Positions 10,901 to 18,586 of a stretch of 35,854 bases of DNA are shown in pieces (position 1 is the first letter of the stretch; the number at the start of each line of letters is the position of its first letter). The stretch comes from Bacteroidales bacterium. GTDB taxonomy: Bacteria > Bacteroidota > Bacteroidia > Bacteroidales > DTU049. Both the position numbers and the translations under genes were made by a program. The notes below the pieces were generated by a model. It did no database searches, was not told the DNA's origin, and saw only the letters and a program-made list of their open reading frames with translations. Where the stretch lies: NCBI GenBank assembly GCA_016937255.1, contig JAFGWG010000101.1, forward strand, positions 1 to 35,854. The letters run 5' to 3'.

Positions 10901-11063
10901 TTGAATCAGAATAGTATATTCCAAGTGCATATCCCGACATTGGTATTACAATATCAGAAGCATTACTGCAATTATCGTTGACCGGTACCTGTGCATAAGA
11001 ATGATAAAAAGGTACAATCAGGATAAATGCCGAAAGAATTATATGGAGTATTCTATTCCTCAT
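4944..11063 (-). CDS. Giant (2039 aa) multi-repeat T9SS surface/secreted protein with PKD-like domain and GGFYDG repeats
   Basis: Signal peptide; about 9 divergent W-Y-F...LxPGxYxLxV modules; PKD-like segment NQSTKGDSIAYYWDFG; 7 x 23-aa GGFYDG repeats; PLPVEMLSLIAYWRGNDGVVQWATATETNNKGFFVER; terminal LRLYPNPAQQSSDVNLL...AGVYQLHIITQ. Confidence 0.85.
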   Translation of the reverse strand: MRNRILHIILSAFILIVPFYHSYAQVPVNDNCSNASDIVIPMSGYALGIYYSDSIDITNATLELGENLHGVQIFAGTDKKTVWYRFHLPTARAVDLELTQPNTDLGENEAGFTVYYTNSCLPPLTDIPPAKLTPLNKFGSSYNPCLLPGDYLVQVSAKTNANDTIFLKLTLDDPNVLNDYDRPVDAQNIGTISNGWLTYSYEVGCQTIENDAEICTALGANYEEYTQTTWHVFSTDQFIDLMRWEIRESNGYYTGNLYVGYNLYLGDVRVNPIAALSLIDGCGVLHPTGTSGSSPYWDGVTWLCDLLPDTTYTLQIFYHKDYANSIDIRFYERGSGYTHSPDPGAMDPSTQLGSLIGSPAGTWYYGYDTLSCNAFIADNVCGTVNPPTGFVNFSGPNFYLTTWYTFTLTDFANVRFQTDGNLGKRLFSGDVSGNCNLTSMWEFTSGDITYNCLPPGTYSVQMLGRLDTVTYVTNAYYNSIGRPANLNLMISSVNIASNFQLTALGEVDSVNYSAGSWNALQNGTLTYSTEAFFGCPNTVLPDGNVCTVSGRITKKAIYREIVIDTVGILTIHGGNWSYFQYKFYRGDASALANVQGAYNWGDSIHGLEDLSGCTNLYSALKVCVTPGIYTLVSFGDTTDVGRSDRPWFRFDKIYTQFYDPNNPDTIGDITSAIQSGTVTGTVDYFSCIDNPLTIDGRTPCSGYTKQLYREFYISQPLIVNISTTSGTFRLFEGRVSNGTGTLSYDIDNYGDLGCRSSFYSNVCIPLQPGWYTVVNYGYGGVYAGPSYIGGHLGQSNNINIWTTAPLNPPNFNRPHKAYYAGITDFGPNAGTNAYPDYHRNYVFGTERLNCIADTPFTMHPIDACPGGFDRVGYFVFDITKESFAAIDNLPSSMISRLYPFDVRTDSALMMSVPPIQPCIQETDVYHYERSYWHWRGKIEFCRLQPGSYTLAVFANSSHINTSYIPHLYVDTIIESRFDFAENAYDFDSIPGDSTYYYGKLGDVNPLDATRAASNDFISCLTGAFDTDPGIGDPQNLCWNGLFPYGPPTSILYPIDVNESVYDTLGTTNLPVRRNLWYSFVIDGPGKVYVQVENKTPGKITPVMPFTVYESDVDGTLDFSTVQGTGEQDSTLVDGLTYVLNNSTFDWYGCRQNLNEIEFVISPCDPSIKKRFYILVDHHVGLMVTDQVEVSVKYEPASPTPLRYDHYSFANDINGLHQINAPYTQVYLTAGTYDGDTSSFACASKDVPDQNTCGDKTLWYYFDSDISGQLRISYTIDGQDTLYVANDIMLFKEIIPGDSTVAGLEQVSVSSVNISGNTWGQSCLNQGRYYIMLTGCNYTIEDVVPHIWLLDEFGDLCTNPVPLSLTNQGSTSNSVSVNCHSIGEAYGEDGSAMGCLFGPTGYKSTWFKVNLDFNINVDLSFQLSESTTALPSQIRYRILYGTCASMTSGPCNSDALTEFTLNCMATDSNDYYVQVVTPENTTGTITLTVNADSSLNQSCEPFDPNCPVANFTVNNGCAGDSICFVNQSTKGDSIAYYWDFGVPAITDDTSNLENPCYLFPIPPTADTVQYNVMLVVYNIITGCNDTVVIAVPIYPVPYADITRDSPNDGYYVSAGAYVDFNGNDSNTIAVPPSIWIWDLDNGTFSNDSNPQDVVYGPGDLGLNIVELQLINGACTTIVYDTFFVKYEDVYRGGYYDGSDSTLSLSLCLPDSAWIGGFYDGQSYNDISSNCPTDSAWIGGFFDGQDYNETVSACPPDSAWNGGFYDGANLSMLEADCPPDSIWIGGFYDGQSMAREDAYCPPDSIFTGGFYDGADVTVLLADCEPEDIFKGGINDGAGVYMVSTCNPLPVEMLSLIAYWRGNDGVVQWATATETNNKGFFVERMLPDGDFESLSFVPGAGTSNSPKNYTWIDQNLFNRDGKVFYYRLRQVDFDGSENLSEIVSLSKLDMTETNDALQILRLYPNPAQQSSDVNLLMHMPEGGNISIQIHDQLGRIVFEINMHISDGLHTFVLPASEWNAGVYQLHIITQSESNSMPFIITK
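5535..6006 (-). repeat. Intragenic 69-bp (23-aa) tandem repeat, about 7 units, [AI][WF]xGGFYDGxxxxxxxxxxCPPDS
   Basis: Units visible in the translation: AWIGGFYDGQSYNDISSNCPTDS / AWIGGFFDGQDYNETVSACPPDS / AWNGGFYDGANLSMLEADCPPDS / IWIGGFYDGQSMAREDAYCPPDS / IFTGGFYDGADVTVLLADCEPED; DNA words CCTCCTAT at 5713 and 5851 are 138 = 2x69 nt apart. Confidence 0.92.
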
Positions 11064-11078
11064 TCCACTTTAAGCCCT

Positions 11079-12554
11079 CTATCGAACTCCTCTACCTCCC
11101 ATATAATAATTTCTGGTGGTATAATTTGTGTTGTTTTTATTATTCCGATCACTAACACGACAACGATCTTGATTATCATGCCAATAGCCGCTTTTCATTA
11201 AATAATACTCACCTGAAACAGGCCAATCAGTAGCATTATAATTCCCGAAAGCATCCAATACCCCATCACCCCATATTCCAGAATATTGAGTTGTTGTAGC
11301 AGGATTTCCATTATTCGTGTTTATTTGCACACAGAATTCACGAACATTTCCACTCATTTCCATTGCTCCGTAATAGGAGCCACCTGTTGCCTCTCGAGAA
11401 AGTGTAGTGTCTCTCGCAAATATTCCCACTTCTACTGGTCCATATCCATTCACTCCAAATACACCACCATGCAAATAATAATCTGCACCATAGTAATGCA
11501 TATTTGCTCCACTGTCGGTGCAAAGTTCTGTACCGGGAGTAGTATAAGTGATATTTCTTGCTTCAATAATTACATTATTTCCCCAGGCATATTCTCCGGG
11601 AGAAAAATCTTTGGGCCCACGACAAGCTTTCTCAAATTCAAGTTCTGTCATTGGGCGCAATGCTGCCCAATCAAGATATGAAAGATAATCGTCATATGAA
11701 AGATATCCCATTGCCCGATCGCTATGGCTGGTCATATATTCGCCATTCAGATATATGTATATATTGTAACTATTAACAATATATGCACGATTCAATGCCC
11801 ATATTGGTGAAATAGTATTCAGAAAATCGACATACTGCCCCTGCGTGATTTCATATTTCATCATATAAAACTCATCGTATCCTTTTGGGAAGGTCGAATT
11901 AAGTTCAACAGGATAGCCATAATAACCATAATTAATAGTATCATTGTGGGTTTCGGAAGTAATATCGTAAGGAATATATCCATAAGAGGTTCCATATCCA
12001 GTACCAGGTGTAAATAATACACTAGTTGATGTGCCATCACCAACATAAAATCTTCCTTGTGGAATCTGAACCATTTCAATGGCAAAAACTCTGATATCAT
12101 ATTCAGCTGTGTCGGCCATAGCCGTTCCATCTGTTGATCCCACAATCTGCAAGGAAATCGCTTGAGATACAATATCGCCTTTTCCAATAGTAGATCTTTT
12201 CACCAAAACACCAGTATTATGATTGCCGGGGCTTCCAAATCTATCATTTGCTGAGATACTTTTTGCATAGGTAATATCGGTATCAAAACTATGATCGCCC
12301 ATTGTTGTACTCAGCAAAGCATGATGCCAGGCACCACCGCCACCGCATTCGCGAAACTTTACAAAAATCCAAACCGCATCATGGTTATTAGGAATATTAT
12401 TGAAATACCAGCTGTTTTCCCAGCTTAGATCAAAGTCAACAATATTTCGGTTTGCACCTGCTCTATTTACATTCTCTACCAAAACGTTATTGGCGCTTAC
12501 TTCAAATGAAAACACCAAAACGAAAAGCAATGCAAAAAGTGTATATACTTTCAT
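11079..12554 (-). CDS. Secreted SUMF1/formylglycine-generating-enzyme-fold protein, paralogue 1
   Basis: Signal peptide; KYEITQGQYVDFLN, LRPMTELEFEKACRGP, EMSGNVREFCV, WHDNQDRCRVSDRNN...GGRGVR typical of the FGE/SUMF1 fold. Confidence 0.85.
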   Translation of the reverse strand: MKVYTLFALLFVLVFSFEVSANNVLVENVNRAGANRNIVDFDLSWENSWYFNNIPNNHDAVWIFVKFRECGGGGAWHHALLSTTMGDHSFDTDITYAKSISANDRFGSPGNHNTGVLVKRSTIGKGDIVSQAISLQIVGSTDGTAMADTAEYDIRVFAIEMVQIPQGRFYVGDGTSTSVLFTPGTGYGTSYGYIPYDITSETHNDTINYGYYGYPVELNSTFPKGYDEFYMMKYEITQGQYVDFLNTISPIWALNRAYIVNSYNIYIYLNGEYMTSHSDRAMGYLSYDDYLSYLDWAALRPMTELEFEKACRGPKDFSPGEYAWGNNVIIEARNITYTTPGTELCTDSGANMHYYGADYYLHGGVFGVNGYGPVEVGIFARDTTLSREATGGSYYGAMEMSGNVREFCVQINTNNGNPATTTQYSGIWGDGVLDAFGNYNATDWPVSGEYYLMKSGYWHDNQDRCRVSDRNNKNNTNYTTRNYYMGGRGVR

Positions 12555-12572
12555 ACTTTCTAATTTTCAAAT

Positions 12573-14042
12573 TTATCTGACTCCTCTTCCTCCCATATCG
12601 CTGTATCGAGTATTATAATAGCCACTGTGGTAATTAATATAATATCGATCACTGACACGTCCCCTATCCTGATGGTAATTCCAGCCACCACCTTTAATAA
12701 TGAAATATTCTCCATTACCCCACGCTGTAGTATTGGCTTCCCCACTAGCATTAAGGATGCCATCACCCCATAATCCAGTAAAATTGGAAGGCGCATTAGG
12801 GTTAGAATTATTAATATTGACCTGCACGCACATTTCGCGAACATTACCCGAAAGCTCCATCATTCCATAATACCCTGCACCTGTTGATTCTCTTGTCAAT
12901 GTTGTGTCTCTGGCAAATATTCCAACTTCCATCGGACCATATGAAGAAGCACCAAACGAGCCACCATGACAATAGTAATCAGCACCATAAAAATGCAAAT
13001 TAGCAGCACTGTCAGAACACACTTCCTGCCCACTTACTGCTCCAGTAACATTTCTAGCTTCAATATAAGTAGCCTCGCCCCAAGCATATTCTCCGGGCAC
13101 AAAATCGAGCGGGCCACGGGCACATTTCTCATATTCCATTTCCGTCATTGGTCTCAATGCAGCCCAATCCAAATATGCCATATAATCATTGTATGACATA
13201 TACGACATTGCCCGATCCGGATAATTTGATGAATAATCAGATCCACTTTGCTGCATATTGTACATATATCCATTATAAATATAGGCACGATTTAATGCAG
13301 TTGTTGGTGCAACAGAATTCAAAAAATCGGCATATTGTCCTTGCGTAATCTCATACTTCATGGCATAGAATTCTGCATAGCCCTTAGGAAATGAAGCAGA
13401 CAAGGTCAAATTATATCCCGATTGACCTGTTGCCAACGCCAATACCCCTTCATCACTTATCCGCAAAGGTAGCCGTGGATTGGTTCCCTGAGTAAATAAA
13501 TGATATGTTGAAAGCCCATCACCAATATAAAATGATTCTTCAACAATATTAACCATTTCTATTGCAAAGACTTTAATATCATATTCTGCTGTATCAGCCA
13601 TAGCTGTACCATCTGTAGATCCAACAATTTGCAGTGTTATTGGTTCAAATACTATATTACCCGTTCCAACAGTATTACGACGAACCAGAAGACCCGTATT
13701 ATGATTCCCGGGATTACCAAATCGATCTAAATTTGATATAGGCTGCGCATAGGTAATGTTTGGTCCAAAACTATGCTGAGACATAGTTGTACTTAACAAT
13801 GCATGGTGCCATGGTCCACCAGCTTCACATTCTCTAAATTTTACAAAAATCCAAACTGCATCATGATTTCTGGGAATACCAGTAACATTCCAAGAGTTAT
13901 CCCAAGAAACATTAAATGAAACTTGATCTCGAGATGCTCCAACTCGATTTAAATTATTTACAACAACATTATTTGCTGTAATTATTTCCAATGAAAAAAG
14001 AGAGAAAGCAAGGAGCAATAAAAGAGTTTGATATATGCGCAT
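12573..14042 (-). CDS. Secreted SUMF1/FGE-fold protein, paralogue 2 (tandem duplicate)
   Basis: Near full-length similarity to the previous ORF (DAVWIFVKFRECEAGGPWHHALLSTTM, KYEITQGQYADFLN, LSGNVREMCVQVN, QDRGRVSDR...MGGRGVR). Confidence 0.85.
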   Translation of the reverse strand: MRIYQTLLLLLAFSLFSLEIITANNVVVNNLNRVGASRDQVSFNVSWDNSWNVTGIPRNHDAVWIFVKFRECEAGGPWHHALLSTTMSQHSFGPNITYAQPISNLDRFGNPGNHNTGLLVRRNTVGTGNIVFEPITLQIVGSTDGTAMADTAEYDIKVFAIEMVNIVEESFYIGDGLSTYHLFTQGTNPRLPLRISDEGVLALATGQSGYNLTLSASFPKGYAEFYAMKYEITQGQYADFLNSVAPTTALNRAYIYNGYMYNMQQSGSDYSSNYPDRAMSYMSYNDYMAYLDWAALRPMTEMEYEKCARGPLDFVPGEYAWGEATYIEARNVTGAVSGQEVCSDSAANLHFYGADYYCHGGSFGASSYGPMEVGIFARDTTLTRESTGAGYYGMMELSGNVREMCVQVNINNSNPNAPSNFTGLWGDGILNASGEANTTAWGNGEYFIIKGGGWNYHQDRGRVSDRYYINYHSGYYNTRYSDMGGRGVR

Positions 14043-14237
14043 ATCTTTGAATCTGAAATTTCAATGTAAAAATAATATATTACTATGATAATGTCAAACA
14101 TGAACTGTTTCAATTCATGAATAGATACACTTATTAAGATATTTCATGAATGAATACAAATATTATCGCTACATATTAGTTATCAATAGTAAAATATATA
14201 CAATTAATTATTTGATTATATATTACTTAGAAGATTA

Positions 14238-15449
14238 CTATTGGTTAACATCCTGCTTTAAAAACTCAGAGGGGGTCAAACCAGTGAACTTTTTAAAGGA
14301 ATTATTAAAAGCTGATCTAGAGTGAAAACCCACAAGATTGGCAATGCCTTCAAAGCTAAGCTTCTTACTTTCTGGATCTTTCAGAAGCATTTTTGCTTCT
14401 TCCACTCGATATTCATTTACAAAATTATAAAAATTTATACCTTCTATTTCATTGATAACCTGACTTATATACTTATAGTTTGTATTTAATAGTACCGCAA
14501 GATCATTAATTGAAAGATTAGAATCTCTATACAGAAATTCACTACCCATTATTTCTTTAATCTTAATTAAAAGTTCATTCTTACTATCAAGTGATAGCGA
14601 GGAGCCAGAGTATTTTCCTTCACTATTCGCATTCTGCTGTACAACCTCAGCCACTACTTTTGGCTTTTCTATTTTCTGCGCTTCAACAGAAATCTTTCCT
14701 GCAGTTAGTTTATGCAAGTAAATATCCGATTGTTTAATTCCAAAGAAACCTAAGAAATTAATAAAAAGAATCATGATTATAAAATACATTACCGAAGCAT
14801 TTTCATATAAGTTCGCGTAATAAACAATGGTATCAAAAAGACTAAATATCAAATAAATCGCAAGAAATATCCACAACCAGTTAAGTGAAATATTCTCTTT
14901 ATAAGAAAAATACTGCCCCAGTCTAGATTTATGCTGAACCAACATAAGTATCATCATAAACAAGTACACAGCAAACTGTGCATAATATATTAGAATCGCA
15001 AATTTCAGTGCAGGATATCCAAATATTACTTGTAATACATCCTCATAAATAATAGCACCTTCTGGCGTATCGGGCCGTGCTTCTGGTAAATAATGACCAA
15101 AATATGCAATTATAGAAACCACAAGAAATACTACACCTGGAATAAAATGAAGAAAAACCCTCCTCGACATTCTGAATCTTGGTGATGTTAACGCCTTTAC
15201 ATACAAATAGTAAAATGGATTCAACGATAAAAAAAGTGGGATGACAAGAATATTGGTCAAACGATCAATCCCAGCTGGAATGGTAATAAAATTTGCATTT
15301 ACAAAAAAGTAAATACTGATTAAAACCATGTAAATACCCAAAATACGATGCGGTTTACTGAAAACAGCATTATAGGTAAACAACTGAATAGCAAACAGTA
15401 TTGGTTGAATCAGAAGTACAAAGTGCAGATATGTTGATATAGATTCCAC
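14238..15449 (-). CDS. AraC-family transcriptional regulator with N-terminal multi-pass membrane domain
   Basis: Several hydrophobic helices, then C-terminal AraC HTH: SINDLAVLLNTNYKYISQVINEIEGINFYNFVNEYRVEEAKMLL...FEGIANLVGFHSRSAFNNSFKKFTGLTPSEFLKQ. Start reads as GTG. Confidence 0.87.
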   Translation of the reverse strand: MESISTYLHFVLLIQPILFAIQLFTYNAVFSKPHRILGIYMVLISIYFFVNANFITIPAGIDRLTNILVIPLFLSLNPFYYLYVKALTSPRFRMSRRVFLHFIPGVVFLVVSIIAYFGHYLPEARPDTPEGAIIYEDVLQVIFGYPALKFAILIYYAQFAVYLFMMILMLVQHKSRLGQYFSYKENISLNWLWIFLAIYLIFSLFDTIVYYANLYENASVMYFIIMILFINFLGFFGIKQSDIYLHKLTAGKISVEAQKIEKPKVVAEVVQQNANSEGKYSGSSLSLDSKNELLIKIKEIMGSEFLYRDSNLSINDLAVLLNTNYKYISQVINEIEGINFYNFVNEYRVEEAKMLLKDPESKKLSFEGIANLVGFHSRSAFNNSFKKFTGLTPSEFLKQDVNQ

Positions 15450-15458
15450 GAATGAATG

Positions 15459-15466
15459 TAAATTTG
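15459..15466 (+). promoter_or_regulatory. -7 element TAAATTTG upstream of the M16 peptidase
   Basis: TAnnTTTG match 46 nt before the ATG at 15512. Confidence 0.4.
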
Positions 15467-15511
15467 CACGTAAAAATAATACATTTTAATTAATGTACAA
15501 GAAAAGCTTTG

Positions 15512-16729
15512 ATGCCTGAATTTGATAAAAATCATACTGGAATCCCAATTATCTATACCCAATCGGGTACTGAAATTGCACATTTCATTCTGCATTTCCC
15601 GCTGGGATCAAGAGATGAAAAAAACGATCATTATGGACTAATGCACCTTTTAGAGCATATGCTTTTCAAAGGAAGCAAAGGGAAAGACAATTTTGAATTG
15701 ATCAGCAGCATCGAAAACTACGGTGCTGATATTAACGCATATACAACTAAAGAAAATCTGATACTCTTTGTGTCATTCCCCGACAAATTCATAGAAAACA
15801 TAGTACCACTTATCGCTGAGATTGTGTATGAGTCTGTTTTTCCGGAAGAAGAGCTTCGAAAAGAGAAAAATGTCATTGCCGACGAAATCAGAGCCTATAG
15901 AGACAGTGCAGCCGATTATATTTACGACAATTTTGAAGTAAAATTCTATAAAAATCACCCGCTGGGACACGATATTTTGGGTAGCATTCGTTCTATGTCT
16001 TCCATTCAGTCGGCTGATCTGCAAAAATGTATGCAGCAACTTCAGCAACATTTTCATATTTCTGTTGTGAGCAAACGATCTTTTTACGAAGTTCAACGCA
16101 TTACTAATAAGCATTTTAGTTCTAAGTATTCTGATTTCAAGAGTAAAACAGAAGTTCCTGAACTTCGAAAATTCAATAAGATTTTGCACGATGACGTAAG
16201 TCAAAGTCACTTTATTTGTGGGAGCCTATGCAGCTCATATATTGCAGAAGAAAGACAAGGCATCATGCTTTTGGCTTCTATCTTGGGCGGCCAACACCTC
16301 AGTGCCATGTTGAATCTTGAACTCAGAGAAAAACATGGTTTGGCATACACTGTTGAGAGTTCTTTGAGCAGTTTTCACGACTCAGGCATGCTATATCACT
16401 ATTTCACTTGTGAACACAGAAAACTCAATAAGGCTGTAAAACTCATGCATAATACCTTTGCAACCCTTATTCATACAAAATTTGATAAAGAACAACTAAG
16501 CACAGCTAAGCGCATTCTTAAAAGCCAATATCATTTATACTTTGAACATGCGCTTAATCGTGCACTATTCCATGCAAAATACTACCAATATCACAAAACC
16601 TGTATTAGAACAAAGGATTGGATCGAAAATTTTGAAAACACCGATGCCAAAACACTTCAGCAGCTGGCTCAGAAATACTTAACACCTGAATCTATTTCCA
16701 GTTTAAGCATGATAAAAGACAAGAAATGA
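15512..16729 (+). CDS. M16 family (insulinase/pitrilysin-like) zinc peptidase
   Basis: HLLEHMLFKGSK (HxxEH) with downstream E; the ORF track starts at the TTG at 15509, ATG at 15512 is more likely. Confidence 0.88.
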   Translation: MPEFDKNHTGIPIIYTQSGTEIAHFILHFPLGSRDEKNDHYGLMHLLEHMLFKGSKGKDNFELISSIENYGADINAYTTKENLILFVSFPDKFIENIVPLIAEIVYESVFPEEELRKEKNVIADEIRAYRDSAADYIYDNFEVKFYKNHPLGHDILGSIRSMSSIQSADLQKCMQQLQQHFHISVVSKRSFYEVQRITNKHFSSKYSDFKSKTEVPELRKFNKILHDDVSQSHFICGSLCSSYIAEERQGIMLLASILGGQHLSAMLNLELREKHGLAYTVESSLSSFHDSGMLYHYFTCEHRKLNKAVKLMHNTFATLIHTKFDKEQLSTAKRILKSQYHLYFEHALNRALFHAKYYQYHKTCIRTKDWIENFENTDAKTLQQLAQKYLTPESISSLSMIKDKK

Positions 16730-17358
16730 AATACGAAGACGTACACCAATTTGCAAGCAAATTCAGCAATAAGGAATCAGGGGTTCTTGCTGAAATACGG
16801 CGCGATACATGGGTGAATGTAATGTATCCACAAATGCTTACCAACGAGTTGCAGGGAAATATTATGCAACAGATTTCATTGATGAAGAGCCCAAATAGAA
16901 TTCTCGAAATCGGTGCGTTTACAGGATATTCTGCAGTATGCATGGCAAAAGGCTTAACAGAAGATGGAATGATTGACAGCATTGAAATCAACCAGGAACT
17001 CGAAAGCAGACTCAAGAAAAATTTGGCAATGGCTGAATTAGAAAGCAGAGTAAATCTTCATTTTGGAAATGCCATTGATATCATTCCAAATCTTGAGCAC
17101 AATTTCGACCTCATTTATATGGACGCCGATAAATCGCAATACCCACAATATCTTAAACTTCTTTATCCCAAACTGAATAAAAACGGTATTTTATTGGTAG
17201 ACAATGTATTATGGGGAGGCAAAATGCTAAACATAAGCGAACATAAAGACAAGGAAAGCAAAGGCATTGCAGGATTCCTTTCTCTGGCACCTGAGTTCAA
17301 GTGGACACAATACGGCATAATCCCAATGGCAGATGGTTTGTGGATGGGCGTGAAGTAA
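16726..17358 (+). CDS. SAM-dependent O-methyltransferase (COMT/CCoAOMT-like)
   Basis: ILEIGAFTGYSAVCMAKGL, FDLIYMDADKSQYPQYLKLLYPKLNKNGILLVDNVLWGG; ATGA overlap with the upstream peptidase. Confidence 0.9.
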   Translation: MKYEDVHQFASKFSNKESGVLAEIRRDTWVNVMYPQMLTNELQGNIMQQISLMKSPNRILEIGAFTGYSAVCMAKGLTEDGMIDSIEINQELESRLKKNLAMAELESRVNLHFGNAIDIIPNLEHNFDLIYMDADKSQYPQYLKLLYPKLNKNGILLVDNVLWGGKMLNISEHKDKESKGIAGFLSLAPEFKWTQYGIIPMADGLWMGVK

Positions 17359-17472
17359 CAGTGTGAGTGGGAGAGTGGAGTGTGAGTTTAAGTGGAACCG
17401 TCAGGCAAAAAAAGCCTCCCTAATTTATTTTTCTATAACTATAAATCATGTAAAGAACAATATAAGCTCACC

Positions 17473-18108
17473 TCAATAAAAAATTACAATAATCATGATT
17501 ATGCCATAGACAGTAATTATTAGTGAGATGGAACCCAGTACTAATCCCAAAATAGCCATCCATTTGTTCTTATATTTATCCGGATTTTTGTCAATTTTAA
17601 TTATTCCAAGTATTCCAAGAACAACTGAAGCCGGAATAAAAAGCAGAAATAGTAGAAAAAAAACTGACCCAAAATTTTGCAGAAATAAAAGCGGAGCTAA
17701 TGATAAAACTAATAAAAAACTAAGTAATGACAAAGGCTCATTTTTCTTCACCGGATCATCAGAACAACGTTCTTTATCGACAGGAATTTTTCTTTTTCGA
17801 CAATATGTTTTGGCACGGGTTTTTGCTACATGATTACTATTTTCCTTTTTGATACTACTCTTATCTTTAGTAATACTCCTTTCATTTGAATAATTATCAT
17901 CACTCTCTTTAGTGGAATATTCTGCTTCTATTACATGTTCAACCTTTGTTTTTTCATTATCCTTCAAATCACTCAGATTTGAATTTTCAAGTATTCCAAC
18001 ACTAAAAACGCTAAACCCATTCGAATATCTTTTCCGCTCTATCTGACAAGACGTAAACAGAGATAGTATACTTACAATAAGAACTAAAAATAGAATTAGC
18101 TTTTTCAT
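17473..18108 (-). CDS. Putative lipoprotein with C-terminal DUF4190-like membrane segment
   Basis: MKKLILFLVLIVSILSLFTSCQ lipobox; C-terminal PASVVLGILGIIKIDKNPDKYKNKWMAILGLVLGSISLIITVYGIIMI. Confidence 0.6.
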   Translation of the reverse strand: MKKLILFLVLIVSILSLFTSCQIERKRYSNGFSVFSVGILENSNLSDLKDNEKTKVEHVIEAEYSTKESDDNYSNERSITKDKSSIKKENSNHVAKTRAKTYCRKRKIPVDKERCSDDPVKKNEPLSLLSFLLVLSLAPLLFLQNFGSVFFLLFLLFIPASVVLGILGIIKIDKNPDKYKNKWMAILGLVLGSISLIITVYGIIMIIVIFY

Positions 18109-18539
18109 ATCTAAATTCTAAATGCACATTGAATCATTTATATTTCAGCTTTCCACAAATATACAAATTATACCAATTCTTACAAGATTAGAGCGCTGCG
18201 ATACGATAACGACACTCGGCGTAAAATCCATTTAAGCCAAAACTACCATCCCAATCCGTGTCCATCCGTCACCAGAGAGCGTTGCGAACAAGGTATAATT
18301 CAAAGAAGTAAGTAGTTAATGTTTCCCATCAGTGATAATCCGTTTGATCGATCCATGGCTAAATTACCAATTCCCATTCCCCAATTAACCACTAATAATT
18401 TACAATTCACAATTATCCACAAATAACTCTTTCTTAAAATATCCTCCACTCCCCGCTTCAATAAAGAATTTCTTAATTTCTTAGCAATTATTTAATCGGA
18501 ATTTCAAATATTTTCATTGATTTACTCATTTCATTTTCG

Positions 18540-18547
18540 TATTTTTG
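18540..18547 (+). promoter_or_regulatory. -7 element TATTTTTG upstream of the glycogen cluster
   Basis: TAnnTTTG match 40 nt before the ATG at 18587; it overlaps the ORF-track start at 18545, favouring the downstream ATG. Confidence 0.45.
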
Positions 18548-18586
18548 TGTCCCTTATCCATTATTAAATCTGGAAAATCACAATTT

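Noticed and set aside
11286-11681. 131-aa plus-strand ORF and similar ones (7611-7919, 6360-6584, 12966-13196)
   Set aside because: Antisense to the SUMF1-like and giant T9SS genes, Ser/Ile/His/Cys-rich shadow frames without recognisable motifs.
11079-14042. Diversity-generating retroelement target genes
   Set aside because: SUMF1-like folds are common DGR targets, but no reverse transcriptase, template repeat or Avd-like gene is present here.
15773-16210. 145-aa minus-strand ORF
   Set aside because: Antisense to the M16 peptidase.
18545-18586. N-terminal extension MCPLSIIKSGKSQF of the debranching enzyme in the ORF track
   Set aside because: Overlaps a TATTTTTG promoter-like box; the ATG at 18587 begins the conserved-looking sequence.
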